Below, in pieces: positions 42,689 through 51,288 of a stretch of DNA of 64,000 bases (within the stretch, counting starts at the first letter, position 1; each line of letters begins with the position of its first letter). The translations under genes were made by a program, and so were the position numbers. Source of the DNA: [Clostridium] scindens ATCC 35704 (GTDB lineage: Bacteria; Bacillota; Clostridia; Lachnospirales; Lachnospiraceae); NCBI RefSeq assembly GCF_004295125.1, contig NZ_CP036170.1, positions 62,001-126,000 on the forward strand, written 5' to 3'. The notes under the pieces were generated by a model, which worked only from the letters and a program-made list of their open reading frames with translations, was not told the DNA's origin and ran no database searches.

Positions 42689-44113
42689 TTATTCCACTTG
42701 CTTGGCCGGAATCCAGAATATAAATCTGGCTCCCCTCACATTCCTGTTCTCCTCCCAAATATCACCGCCGTGGGCATGTACCACTTCTTTGCAAATGGTA
42801 AGTCCCAGCCCGATTCCGCGCTTCTGGTCCGTGCTTTTATCACCGCCGGAGACAAATTCATCAAATATCCGCTCCCTCAGTTCTTCCAAAACGCCATCCC
42901 CGTCATCCTCTATTACAAAATATGCCTTATTGTCCCGGTAGGACACGCTAAGAGATATGCTTCCGCCTTCTTTTGTATGCTTCATGGCATTGTCAAGCAG
43001 GTTGATGATCACCTGGGCAATCATCCTGGCATCCATATCCGCCACGATAACCTCCTTTGGCAACGATACCTGGAAATTCCGCCTGTCCCTCAGGCCGATC
43101 ACGTGAAGGGATGCTTCATTAATCACATCATCAACGACTTCCGGACTCTTATTGATAAACTGCTGCCCGCTCTCGATCTTCGTCATGCTCAGGATATTCT
43201 CCATCATCTTCATCAGCCACATAGACTGCTCCATAATATCCTGTACCAGCTGGGCGCGCTCAGGCGAATCCATATCCTCGGATTCCAGGATCAGCCCGCA
43301 GTCGCCCATGATCCCGGTTAATGGCGTACGAAAGTCATGGGATATGCTTCTGAGCATGCTGCTCTTCATATGCTCCCGCTCCACCTCTACCTTGATCCGC
43401 TCCTGCTCCGCATAGATCATCTCCCGGTCAAGCGCGATCCCGATCTGGTTTGCTGCGGTCTTGACGATCAGCTCCTGCTCCACGCTGAGTCCCTGATTGT
43501 GGTTTAATACCTTCAGTATCCCTATCTGCTTCACCATGCCTATGATGGGAAACATCATGTAATCCCTGGAGGTATACTCCTTGCCCGCTCCGGATACCAC
43601 CGTCTCATCCAGCAGTTCCACGATGCACTCATATCCCGTATGCTCATAGATGTGCCGTATGCCCAGTTCGATGATCTTTTCCTTGCCGGTAGCATTGATG
43701 AACTGTTCCGACATCTCGTACAGGCGGGTGGCAGTCTCCTCATTCTTCTTCGATATGATCAGCTGCTTCTGAAACCTGACGGTAAGGCTGGACGATATAA
43801 ATGCGGCAATCAAAAAGAACGCCATGAGTGCCACATCGTTGGGATTCATGATGGCAAAGGTATGTACCGGCACCGTAAAAAAGTAATTGAATATCAGCAC
43901 GCTGGAGATTGCGCCAAAGATTCCATATTCATACCCCCAGGTACAGGTGCTGACCAGAAGGACGCCCACCATGAATACCATAAGGACGTTCTCCTTGGCC
44001 ACTCCAAATCGATTCAGGATCAGTCCCAGTATGCTGGCTGTTATCACGATCGCCGCCGTCTCTGCCATATATGCTATTTTTTTATTTTTTAACAGCGCTC
44101 TTATCTTCTCCAT
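42689..44113 (-). CDS. kdpD: KdpD-like sensor histidine kinase lacking the N-terminal KdpD/Usp domains
   Basis: 474 residues, about half of canonical KdpD (near 900). It begins directly with the four-helix membrane domain (residues 15-110, AETAAIVITASILGLILNRF onward), then a GAF-like region (near 130-230) and the kinase core: H box SISHDFRTPLTGIMGD near 265, N box LLDNAMKHTKEG near 375, G1 IEDDGDGVLEE near 405 and GIGLGLTICKEVVHAHGGDI near 440. The ATP-binding Walker and universal-stress domains of full KdpD are absent. The gene follows ktrA by 17 nt and precedes kdpE. Confidence 0.88.
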   Translation of the reverse strand: MEKIRALLKNKKIAYMAETAAIVITASILGLILNRFGVAKENVLMVFMVGVLLVSTCTWGYEYGIFGAISSVLIFNYFFTVPVHTFAIMNPNDVALMAFFLIAAFISSSLTVRFQKQLIISKKNEETATRLYEMSEQFINATGKEKIIELGIRHIYEHTGYECIVELLDETVVSGAGKEYTSRDYMMFPIIGMVKQIGILKVLNHNQGLSVEQELIVKTAANQIGIALDREMIYAEQERIKVEVEREHMKSSMLRSISHDFRTPLTGIMGDCGLILESEDMDSPERAQLVQDIMEQSMWLMKMMENILSMTKIESGQQFINKSPEVVDDVINEASLHVIGLRDRRNFQVSLPKEVIVADMDARMIAQVIINLLDNAMKHTKEGGSISLSVSYRDNKAYFVIEDDGDGVLEELRERIFDEFVSGGDKSTDQKRGIGLGLTICKEVVHAHGGDIWEENRNVRGARFIFWIPAKQVE

Positions 44114-44130
44114 TTACCCATCATAGCATC

Positions 44131-44784
44131 TTACTTGATATTTGCCAATATCTTGTCTACGTCTTTCTTAAGACCGATCACCATAAGATGAATGCTGTCA
44201 TTCATCTTGTAGTCAGCCCTTGGAAGCAGCTGCAGATGCCCGTTCTCCTTGATTCCCAGCACGCTTACGTGATATTTGGAGCGGATATCCACCTCCCGGA
44301 TGCTTTTCCCTATCCAACTGTGCATTGGCGGAATCTCAAAGATGGAGTATCCTTCTGCCAGTTCGATATAGTCAAACACATGGTTGGCGCTGTGCTTGAC
44401 TGCCAGCCGTTCCGCAATATCTCTGTCAGGATATATCACCTCGTCTGCCCCATTCCTTAACAGGAATTTGGCATGAATGTCACGGTTTGCCTTGCTTACC
44501 ACATATTTCCCTCCCAGTTCCTTAACCAGACTGGTAATCTCCAGGCTGCTCTGAAAATTGGAGCCGATGCACACAAAACAGATGTCAAAGTTCCCCACCC
44601 CCAGATTCCTAAGTACTTCCTCATTGGTACAGTCCCCAATCTTTGCTGTCGTCGCTATGGGCAGCAAATCCTCCACATTCGCCTCCACCTTGTCTACAAC
44701 CATCACTTCATTTCCAAGGCGGATCATATTCTTGCAAAGATGATGCCCAAACCTTCCTAAGCCAATAATTAATACAGATTTCAT
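44131..44784 (-). CDS. ktrA: KtrA/TrkA-type potassium channel regulatory subunit
   Basis: 217 residues, a single RCK unit: Rossmann motif SVLIIGLGRFGHHLCKNMI at the N-terminus, an acidic residue at the end of strand 2 (MVVDK), then a TrkA-C domain (IGKSIREVDIRSKYHVSVLG) from about residue 135. Single-RCK length distinguishes it from the double-RCK TrkA at 22763. It gates the TrkH/KtrB permease encoded 25 nt upstream. A GGGGAGAG site precedes the start. Confidence 0.92.
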   Translation of the reverse strand: MKSVLIIGLGRFGHHLCKNMIRLGNEVMVVDKVEANVEDLLPIATTAKIGDCTNEEVLRNLGVGNFDICFVCIGSNFQSSLEITSLVKELGGKYVVSKANRDIHAKFLLRNGADEVIYPDRDIAERLAVKHSANHVFDYIELAEGYSIFEIPPMHSWIGKSIREVDIRSKYHVSVLGIKENGHLQLLPRADYKMNDSIHLMVIGLKKDVDKILANIK

Positions 44785-44809
44785 CTTTCTCTCCCCAATC
44801 TATTTTATT

Positions 44810-46150
44810 CTAGCCTATGGTAATCGGTTCTACCGGCACTTTCACCGGCACTTCGGCTTTATGCCCCCGAAGCGAAAGTGCGAACGTCAGGCTTCCAACC
44901 CTTCCACAGTACATCAAAAATACTAATACCAGCTTTGAAACCTCCGTCAGATCCCGCGTGATTCCGGTAGACATTCCTACCGTTCCGATTGCCGACGCTA
45001 CTTCAAATACGATATCCATCACCGGCTGCGGCTGGATCGCTGCCAGAATCATCACTGCCATGAAAACCAGAAACAGATTCGTGCACAGAACCGTGCTGGC
45101 CTTGCGGATTGCGCCGTCATCCAGCCTTCGGCCAAATATATTGCAATAGGTCTTATTCCTTAGATTGGCGCTGACGTAGACAAGCAATACCACGAATGTG
45201 GTGGTTTTAATTCCGCCTGCCGTTGACCCGGGGCTGCCCCCGATAAACATGAGGAATATGGTAAGCATCTTGCTGTTATCGGTCAGCGCCGCCGTATCCA
45301 CCGTATTGAATCCTGCCGTTCTTGCCGTCACAGAACCAAATAAGGAACTTAGCACCTTCCCTTGGGTGGACATTCCTTCCAGCGTGTTCTGGCTTTCAAA
45401 CAGATATAGAAGCGCCGCCCCTCCGATTACCAGGATTGCCGTTGTCACCAGCACGATCTTGGTATGGAGACGGTATCGGCTGATATGATAGCGGTGGGCG
45501 GATACGTCATTCCAGACGAAAAATCCAATGCCGCCTATGATAATCAAGGCCATGATCACGATATTTACAAGCGGGTCATCATAATACCCGGTAAACGAAG
45601 CATAGGGGGCGTCTTTTCCCATCAGATCGAATCCGGCATTGCAGAATGCGGAAATGGAGTGGAAGATTCCATAATAGACAGCCTTTCCCCATCCCATCTG
45701 TTCCTGGAAGCGAAACGCCAGAAGCGCGGCTCCGACTCCTTCAAACAGGAGGGTTCCCAGCATGATCTTTTTTGCCAGTCGGACAATTCCTCCAATCTGC
45801 AGAATGTTGACGCTCTCTTGCAGCGTCCCCCGCATCCATAGTCCAATCTTCCTTCGGAGGATGATGGCAAAGAATACGCCAATGGTCATAAATCCCAGGC
45901 CGCCAATCTGAATCAGCGCCAGAATGATACACTGTCCGAACATCGTCCATTTGTTAAACGTGTCTGCGATTACCAGGCCCGTCACGCAGGATGCCGACGT
46001 GGCTGTAAAAAGGGCATCCGGGAATGAAGTTGCAAGTCCGTCCCTGCTGGCCGCCGGAAGCATCAGAAACAGCGACCCTATTAGGATGATCAGCGCATAG
46101 CCGATAACAATCATCTGTGTCTGCGTCAGTTTACGAATCATAACTTTCAT
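44810..46150 (-). CDS. ktrB: KtrB/TrkH-type potassium permease
   Basis: 446 residues with about ten membrane helices. Filter-like loops: TATSASCVTGLVIADTF near residue 50, HSISAFCNAGFDLMG near 165, SVTARTAGFNTVDTAA near 270 and SAIGTVGMSTGITRDL near 390. SPGSTAGGIKTTTFVVL is the conserved segment near 315. It is the second TrkH-family protein of the window. The start overlaps the stop of the upstream TrkA-like gene (ATGA). Confidence 0.93.
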   Translation of the reverse strand: MKVMIRKLTQTQMIVIGYALIILIGSLFLMLPAASRDGLATSFPDALFTATSASCVTGLVIADTFNKWTMFGQCIILALIQIGGLGFMTIGVFFAIILRRKIGLWMRGTLQESVNILQIGGIVRLAKKIMLGTLLFEGVGAALLAFRFQEQMGWGKAVYYGIFHSISAFCNAGFDLMGKDAPYASFTGYYDDPLVNIVIMALIIIGGIGFFVWNDVSAHRYHISRYRLHTKIVLVTTAILVIGGAALLYLFESQNTLEGMSTQGKVLSSLFGSVTARTAGFNTVDTAALTDNSKMLTIFLMFIGGSPGSTAGGIKTTTFVVLLVYVSANLRNKTYCNIFGRRLDDGAIRKASTVLCTNLFLVFMAVMILAAIQPQPVMDIVFEVASAIGTVGMSTGITRDLTEVSKLVLVFLMYCGRVGSLTFALSLRGHKAEVPVKVPVEPITIG

Positions 46151-46626
46151 GCTATCACGACCTCGTTTCCCGACATAGCATTTTCCAGCTGCTCTGTGAT
46201 CTTGATATCCCGGTTCAGCACCTGGATATGAAAACGCTTGTATACGATATAATTTACTTGGTCGTTGCAGATACCATACAGTTGTTCCGTATGGTATATC
46301 TTTCGCAGCAGGTTACAGACGGAAAGATTGTCTTCATCCGAGGAAGATATGGCAATTACAAGACTGACATTCTTCCAGTCTTTTTTCAGGCATGCTTCTT
46401 CAATGAATACCGGACGCAACCCTCTGCTCTTAAGCCATCCTCCAATCTCTTCCGTCCACTCGTCCTCTCCAAACACAACCGCGCAGGATTCCTGCGACTC
46501 GTTTTGCTCCTCATCTGCCTGTAGTTTCTTTTCTTCTCCTACCCAGCGATCCAGCCGGAAGGTCAGGTAGTATCCATATCCGGCGGCTGCTGCAGTAATT
46601 AAAATTAATAGAATATTCGTCAACAT
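46147..46626 (-). CDS. Membrane-anchored, degenerate RCK-like protein heading the ktr operon
   Basis: 159 residues. One N-terminal membrane segment (residues 3-22) and a cytoplasmic domain that follows the TrkA-N pattern without its glycine motif: CAVVFGEDEWTEEIGGWLKS, VSLVIAISSSDEDNLSVCNL (like the conserved strand-4 loop of TrkA), then IVYKRFHIQVLNRD. The NAD-binding GxGxxG is lost (GEDEW). It starts the operon (this gene, ktrB, ktrA, kdpD, kdpE) and overlaps ktrB by 4 nt. It may be a tethered modulator of the channel; this is inferred from fold and position. Confidence 0.6.
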   Translation of the reverse strand: MLTNILLILITAAAAGYGYYLTFRLDRWVGEEKKLQADEEQNESQESCAVVFGEDEWTEEIGGWLKSRGLRPVFIEEACLKKDWKNVSLVIAISSSDEDNLSVCNLLRKIYHTEQLYGICNDQVNYIVYKRFHIQVLNRDIKITEQLENAMSGNEVVIA

Positions 46627-46742
46627 ATCATCACCCTCTTCTTCTACCTATAGCATAATCTACTTTGCATTAAGACGGTAATAATATTGAGGAATCCGTA
46701 TTAAGATTCCATTTAGACCGATATTTTTGTTTCTCTCTTTTC

Positions 46743-47720
46743 CTAGCCGATGCGCCCCTCTTCCATATAGCCGGCCAGTTCTTTGGCAAAATAAGTAAGA
46801 TAACTCTGGGCGCCTGCACGGTACGCGGCAACTGCCGTCTCGCAGACAATCTGCGCCTCATCAATCCAGCCTTTTTGTGCCGCTGCCTTGATCATGGCAT
46901 ATTCTCCGCTGACACTGTAGGCGGCAATCGGAAGATTTGTGGCCTCTTTCGCGCGGGCGATTATATCCAGATACGCAAGCGCCGGCTTCACCATAATAAT
47001 ATCTGCGCCTTCTTCTTCATCTAAAAGCACTTCCTTAATGCCTTCCCTGCTATTGTGATAATCCATCTGATAACTTTTCCGGTCTCCGAAAGCCGGAGCA
47101 GAATCAGCCGCATCCCTGAATGGGGCATAGAATCCGGACGCATATTTGACGGCATAGGACATAATCGGCGTATTTACATAATTATTTTCATCCAGCGTCT
47201 TTCTTATGGCCTTTACCCTCCCATCCATCATATCGGAAGGCGCTACCATGTCAGCACCGGCCTGCACATGCGACAACGCCGTCTTGGCAAGCACCTTCAG
47301 CGTGGAGTCATTCTCTACGCTGCTGCCGCATAGCATTCCGCAATGGCCGTGGGAGGTGTATTCGCACAGGCATACATCCGTAATATAGTACAAGTCCGGA
47401 AAGCGTCTCTTCGCCTCCTTCAGCGCCCTCTGGATGATTCCATCCTCCGCGTATGCCTGGCTCGCCTTCTCATCCTTATGTGCGGGAATCCCGAACAGCA
47501 TAACCGCATTGACGCCGGCATCGCTTACCTGTTCCAGTTCATAGAACATCTGGTCAACGCTGTATCTGTACTGGCCGATCATGGAAGGAATCTCTTCTCG
47601 GATTCCCTCTCCTTCTCTTACAAACATTGGATAGATCAGCGAGGATTTGTCTATCCTCGTCTCTCTCACCATTTTCCTTAGTACTTCATTCTGCCTTAAT
47701 CTTCTAGGTCTCTTTATCAT
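46743..47720 (-). CDS. hemB: Delta-aminolevulinic acid dehydratase (porphobilinogen synthase)
   Basis: 325 residues. Schiff-base lysines lie in MVKPALAYLDI near residue 243 and SYAVKYASGFYAPFRDA near 191; the zinc-type cysteine cluster is DVCLCEYTSHGHCG near residue 118. It condenses two ALA into porphobilinogen, the entry to tetrapyrroles. It overlaps the upstream hemC-cobA-hemD gene by 4 nt (ATGA) and ends a sirC-hemCcobAhemD-hemB operon. Confidence 0.96.
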   Translation of the reverse strand: MIKRPRRLRQNEVLRKMVRETRIDKSSLIYPMFVREGEGIREEIPSMIGQYRYSVDQMFYELEQVSDAGVNAVMLFGIPAHKDEKASQAYAEDGIIQRALKEAKRRFPDLYYITDVCLCEYTSHGHCGMLCGSSVENDSTLKVLAKTALSHVQAGADMVAPSDMMDGRVKAIRKTLDENNYVNTPIMSYAVKYASGFYAPFRDAADSAPAFGDRKSYQMDYHNSREGIKEVLLDEEEGADIIMVKPALAYLDIIARAKEATNLPIAAYSVSGEYAMIKAAAQKGWIDEAQIVCETAVAAYRAGAQSYLTYFAKELAGYMEEGRIG

Positions 47721-50128
47721 CTTTCTGTCCTAATCCTTTCTATCAGTGTTATCAAGTCGTCAATCGTGGCCTTGCTGGCCACATAACAATCCAAGCCGTA
47801 TTTTTGGGCCGTACAGGCTGTCTGCTTCCCGATGCATGCAGCCTTGATCTTCGAATAGTCGGCGCCCTTACTGACGTCGGCAAATCCTTCGACCGTGGAA
47901 CTGCTGGTAAACGCAACGCAGTCAATCTTTCCCTTTTCAATCTCTTCCTTCAGGTCGAACCCTTTGCATTGCTGGTATATAGTGGTATAAATCGGAATAT
48001 CATCCACCATGGCTTTTGCCTCCTGCAAAATCGGCACCAGCTGCGGATTCGCTATGGCCGCTCTTGGCACAAGTATCTTCTTTTCCTCTATATCCTGCCC
48101 GGCCAGCAGCCTTGCAAGGGACACTCCGTCATAGACCTTAGGCATCAGATCTGCATGAATGCCTTTCTGCCTTAAGGCCCGTGCCGTCCCTTCGCCGATC
48201 ACGGCAAATTTTGCCGCATGCAGGCGGCGGACATCCACCTTCGCCTTCTCCATCTCCTCAAAGAATATACGCACGCCAATCTGGCTGGTAAAAACAATCC
48301 AGTCATATTCTTCGATCTTCTCAAAACTCTGCCTCAGCCGGTGGTTCTCCTTCACCGGAATCGTATCGATTGCCGGGACTTCCAGCACATCCGCACCCAG
48401 CAGCCGTAACTTCTCTGCCATAGATGACGCCAGTTCCCTTGGCCTTGTCACCAGAACCCGCATTCCCATCAGGGGAAGTTCTTCATACCAGGAAAGCGTC
48501 TCTGACAGCGCGCATACCTTTCCTACCACAATAATCGCGGGCGGACGTATGTCTGCCTCTGTTGCAGCATCCGGCAGACGCGCTACTGTGGACACCACCT
48601 TCTTCTGGCCGGCAGTGGTTCCATCCTGGAGTACCGCCGCAGGCATCTCGGGATCTATCCCTGCTTCCAGAAGGCTGGCCATGATCTGCGGAAGCGCTGT
48701 TACCCCCATCAAAAATACCAGCGTTCCTTCCGATTCCACCAGTGCCCGGTAATTGACCGGCTGTTCCTGTCCTTCCTTCTGATGCCCAGTCACGATATGC
48801 AGGGAAGATGCATAATCCCTGTGGGTAACCGGAATTCCATTGTATGCCGGGACTGCCAGGGAAGAGGTCACTCCCGGCACTACCTCAAATGGAATTTTAT
48901 GGCGCGCCAGTTCCTCCAATTCTTCTCCGCCTCTTCCGAACAGAAACGGATCCCCCCCCTTAAGCCGCGCTACCTTGCAGCCTTTTTTCGCCTCCCTGAC
49001 CAGAATCTGGTTGATCTCCTCCTGTGGTATGGGATGATGACCCGCCACTTTTCCAACGTCGATAAAGGTCTTCTCCTTTCGGATTGACGCCAGGATATCC
49101 TTGCCAACCAGATGGTCATATACGACTACATCCGCATCCTCCAGCACTGCCTGCCCTTTCACCGTCATAAGTCCGATATCTCCCGGGCCTGCTCCTACCA
49201 GCCATACTTTTCCCTGGCATTTCTGTCTTTGTTCTAAATCAGGATTCCCATATTCTGCTTCCATGCTGATAGCCAGCTCCCTTCCGATCTTCTCTGCTTC
49301 TTCTACCGGGCCGCTTTTCGAACCGATGGCATAATTCCCTGTCTCTTCCATATAGTAAAGGCCTTTCATCAAGAGCTGGCCATCTATCACTTCCCCATAG
49401 GCTGCAACTGGCGAGGAACAGCCACCGTCCAGATACCGGACAAAAGCCCTTTCCCCCTTGGCAATATATGCATCTTCTTTTTTGCCGTATCCTTCCAGAA
49501 AATCATAATTCATGTCTATCCTCCCCTGCACCGCCATCGTTCCCTGTCCTGCAGCAGGAAGGATCTCATCCGTGGAAAAGTACCGGCTGATCCGGTACTC
49601 AAGCCCCAGCCTTTTCAGGCCTGCCGCTGCCAGAATCAGCGCGTCATATTCTCCCCGGTCGAGTTTTTCAAGCCTGGTGATCACGTTCCCTCTGACGCTT
49701 CTGAACTCAGCCTCTTTAAACAGCCTCTTTGCCTGGATCCTTCTCCTGAAGGAGGAGCAGCCGATGATCCCGCGTCCATCCCATTCTTCCACGCCTTTTG
49801 GAAGCACCAGCACATCACGCACATCTTCTCTGGGGGAATATCGCACGATTGGAATCACCTTTGATTCATCCATCGGCATATCTTTCAAGCTATGTACTGC
49901 CAGATCTATCCGTCCGTCAAGCAGCGCCTTATCCAGTTCCTTCACAAACAGGCCCTTTCCTCCGATCTGATCCAAGGTCACATCCAGACGCTTGTCGCCG
50001 GTTGTCTCCATCGTCATCATTTCCAGTTCTATCTTGGGATGGCTGCGCCTGATATGCTCCATAACCTTTTCCGTCTGGATAATTGCCAGCCGGCTCTCTC
50101 TGCTTCCTACTACGATCTTTCTACTCAT
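47717..50128 (-). CDS. Trifunctional HemC-CobA-HemD fusion
   Basis: 803 residues joining three enzymes. Residues 1-300 are hydroxymethylbilane synthase (RKIVVGSRESRLAIIQTEKV; cofactor cysteine in LDGGCSSPVAAYGE near 236). About 305-540 is uroporphyrinogen-III C-methyltransferase (VWLVGAGPGDIGLMTVKG; LKGGDPFLFGRGGEE). About 553-803 is uroporphyrinogen-III synthase (MRVLVTRPRELASSMAEKLR; IDCVAFTSSSTVEGFADV). Together they turn porphobilinogen into precorrin-2 in one chain. It overlaps the sirC stop by 8 nt and hemB by 4 nt. No frameshift is seen. Confidence 0.95.
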   Translation of the reverse strand: MSRKIVVGSRESRLAIIQTEKVMEHIRRSHPKIELEMMTMETTGDKRLDVTLDQIGGKGLFVKELDKALLDGRIDLAVHSLKDMPMDESKVIPIVRYSPREDVRDVLVLPKGVEEWDGRGIIGCSSFRRRIQAKRLFKEAEFRSVRGNVITRLEKLDRGEYDALILAAAGLKRLGLEYRISRYFSTDEILPAAGQGTMAVQGRIDMNYDFLEGYGKKEDAYIAKGERAFVRYLDGGCSSPVAAYGEVIDGQLLMKGLYYMEETGNYAIGSKSGPVEEAEKIGRELAISMEAEYGNPDLEQRQKCQGKVWLVGAGPGDIGLMTVKGQAVLEDADVVVYDHLVGKDILASIRKEKTFIDVGKVAGHHPIPQEEINQILVREAKKGCKVARLKGGDPFLFGRGGEELEELARHKIPFEVVPGVTSSLAVPAYNGIPVTHRDYASSLHIVTGHQKEGQEQPVNYRALVESEGTLVFLMGVTALPQIMASLLEAGIDPEMPAAVLQDGTTAGQKKVVSTVARLPDAATEADIRPPAIIVVGKVCALSETLSWYEELPLMGMRVLVTRPRELASSMAEKLRLLGADVLEVPAIDTIPVKENHRLRQSFEKIEEYDWIVFTSQIGVRIFFEEMEKAKVDVRRLHAAKFAVIGEGTARALRQKGIHADLMPKVYDGVSLARLLAGQDIEEKKILVPRAAIANPQLVPILQEAKAMVDDIPIYTTIYQQCKGFDLKEEIEKGKIDCVAFTSSSTVEGFADVSKGADYSKIKAACIGKQTACTAQKYGLDCYVASKATIDDLITLIERIRTER

Positions 50129-50606
50129 TTGTACTTATATCCTCTTTTTCTAAATCTTTTAACGCCAGCCTGATCTGCCCGGCCGCCTTTCTAGCTTTGG
50201 CATGATCCTGGCCGCTGGCTGTAATCCCGGCCACAACATTGCCTTGGATGGCGACTGCGGGAAAGTAAAAATCGCACAGTTCCTTCTTGTGCGACGTATT
50301 AACCAGAATCCCTCTTTTCCTGCAGCATCTGGCAACCTCCTCATTAAGGGCCGCATCATCGGTAGCCGCCAGTACGATATCCGCCTTATCCAGCAGGCTT
50401 TCATGATAGGTACCTCTGTACCACTTCAACACTTTGTCCCGCTCAAGCTGATGGATCTCCTCCTCTGCTTCCGGGGAGGCGACCAATATATCCGATGCAA
50501 ACGCAGCCAGCGTGCACGCTCTCCTTGCGGCGACCTTTCCTCCGCCTACAATAACGATTCTTTTCTCTGACAAATCCACAAACATGGGAAAAAATGGTTT
50601 TTTCAT
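50121..50606 (-). CDS. Precorrin-2 dehydrogenase (CysG N-terminal/SirC type)
   Basis: 161 residues from the ATG at 50606; the ATG two codons upstream is too close to the AAAGGG site. It begins MKKPFFPMFVDLSEKRIVIV, with VGGGKVAARRACTLAAF as the NAD-binding motif and LAATDDAALNEEVARCCRKR near residue 85. It oxidises precorrin-2 to sirohydrochlorin and may also chelate iron, like Met8p. It is the first gene of the operon with hemC-cobA-hemD and hemB and supplies the substrate of the CbiK cobaltochelatase encoded divergently nearby. Confidence 0.92.
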   Translation of the reverse strand: MKKPFFPMFVDLSEKRIVIVGGGKVAARRACTLAAFASDILVASPEAEEEIHQLERDKVLKWYRGTYHESLLDKADIVLAATDDAALNEEVARCCRKRGILVNTSHKKELCDFYFPAVAIQGNVVAGITASGQDHAKARKAAGQIRLALKDLEKEDISTNE

Positions 50607-50716
50607 ATGCATCCCTTTCTTTCAATCACTTTTACTATCATAGCATAGGTTATGCAAAAAATCAGCATACTAATTGCATCACAAATATCACAGACTAAAC
50701 GGAGACGATACCTATT

Positions 50717-51184
50717 ATGGACAATGCTATATTACAGGAACTCTACGATTATTATAAAGAAGACCATTCTCTTTCCCAGTCGGAACTGATCATCGCCATG
50801 CTGACGCGGATACAGGAAACTGTCGGATACGTATCCAAAGACGTTCAGGAAGAGGTGGCCCGGCTCACAGGAGTAAACCGCGGCTATGTGGCTGCCATCA
50901 TCAAGAATCTGCCCCATCTGCATGCGCAGGCATTCCGCCATGAGATCCGTGTCTGCATCTCCGACAGATGCAAGGCCAGAGGTGGTTCCGACCTTTTGAA
51001 AAAACTGCAAAAACTCCTCAAGATCAAGCCAGGCCAAGTGACAAAAGACGGCGTTTTTCTTCTAAATACCGAATACTGCATGCACAACTGCATGCATGGC
51101 CCTAACATAAAAATAGATGGACGAATCTATGAGAATGTGCAGATATCCCAATTGCCGCAATTATTGGAAAAACTCCGGCATTAA
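50717..51184 (+). CDS. NuoE-like [2Fe-2S] protein (stand-alone)
   Basis: 155 residues. An N-terminal helical region (SELIIAMLTRIQETVGYVSK, EEVARLTGVNRGYVAAIIKN) and a thioredoxin-fold [2Fe-2S] domain with CISDRC near residue 80 and EYCMHNCMHGPN near 115. It resembles HndA/NuoE but with changed segments (GGSDLLKKLQ for the usual GGPLLLE-type loop). No NuoF partner is adjacent; it sits between tetrapyrrole genes, facing cbiK, and the spacing (104 nt with a separate promoter) suggests independent transcription. It may donate electrons in anaerobic corrin synthesis, or serve an unlinked enzyme. Confidence 0.82.
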   Translation: MDNAILQELYDYYKEDHSLSQSELIIAMLTRIQETVGYVSKDVQEEVARLTGVNRGYVAAIIKNLPHLHAQAFRHEIRVCISDRCKARGGSDLLKKLQKLLKIKPGQVTKDGVFLLNTEYCMHNCMHGPNIKIDGRIYENVQISQLPQLLEKLRH

Positions 51185-51188
51185 CCGT

Positions 51189-51217
51189 TTGACAGTCCCT
51201 CTCCTTTATTGTAAGAT
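51189..51217 (+). promoter_or_regulatory. cbiK: Promoter of cbiK
   Basis: Perfect TTGACA (51189-51194), 17-bp spacer, TAAGAT (51212-51217). Confidence 0.8.
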
Positions 51218-51230
51218 AAAAATTATCAAG

Positions 51231-51253
51231 GGCGGATTCCAGCTTATTCCGCC
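51231..51253 (+). promoter_or_regulatory. cbiK: Stem-loop in the cbiK leader
   Basis: GGCGGA (51231-51236) pairs with TCCGCC (51248-51253), loop of 11 nt, followed 12 nt later by a run of Ts and then the AAAGGAGAG ribosome binding site. It could be a weak attenuator. Confidence 0.4.
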
Positions 51254-51288
51254 GATGTTATTGTAGTTTTTTAAAGGAGAGAACATAC

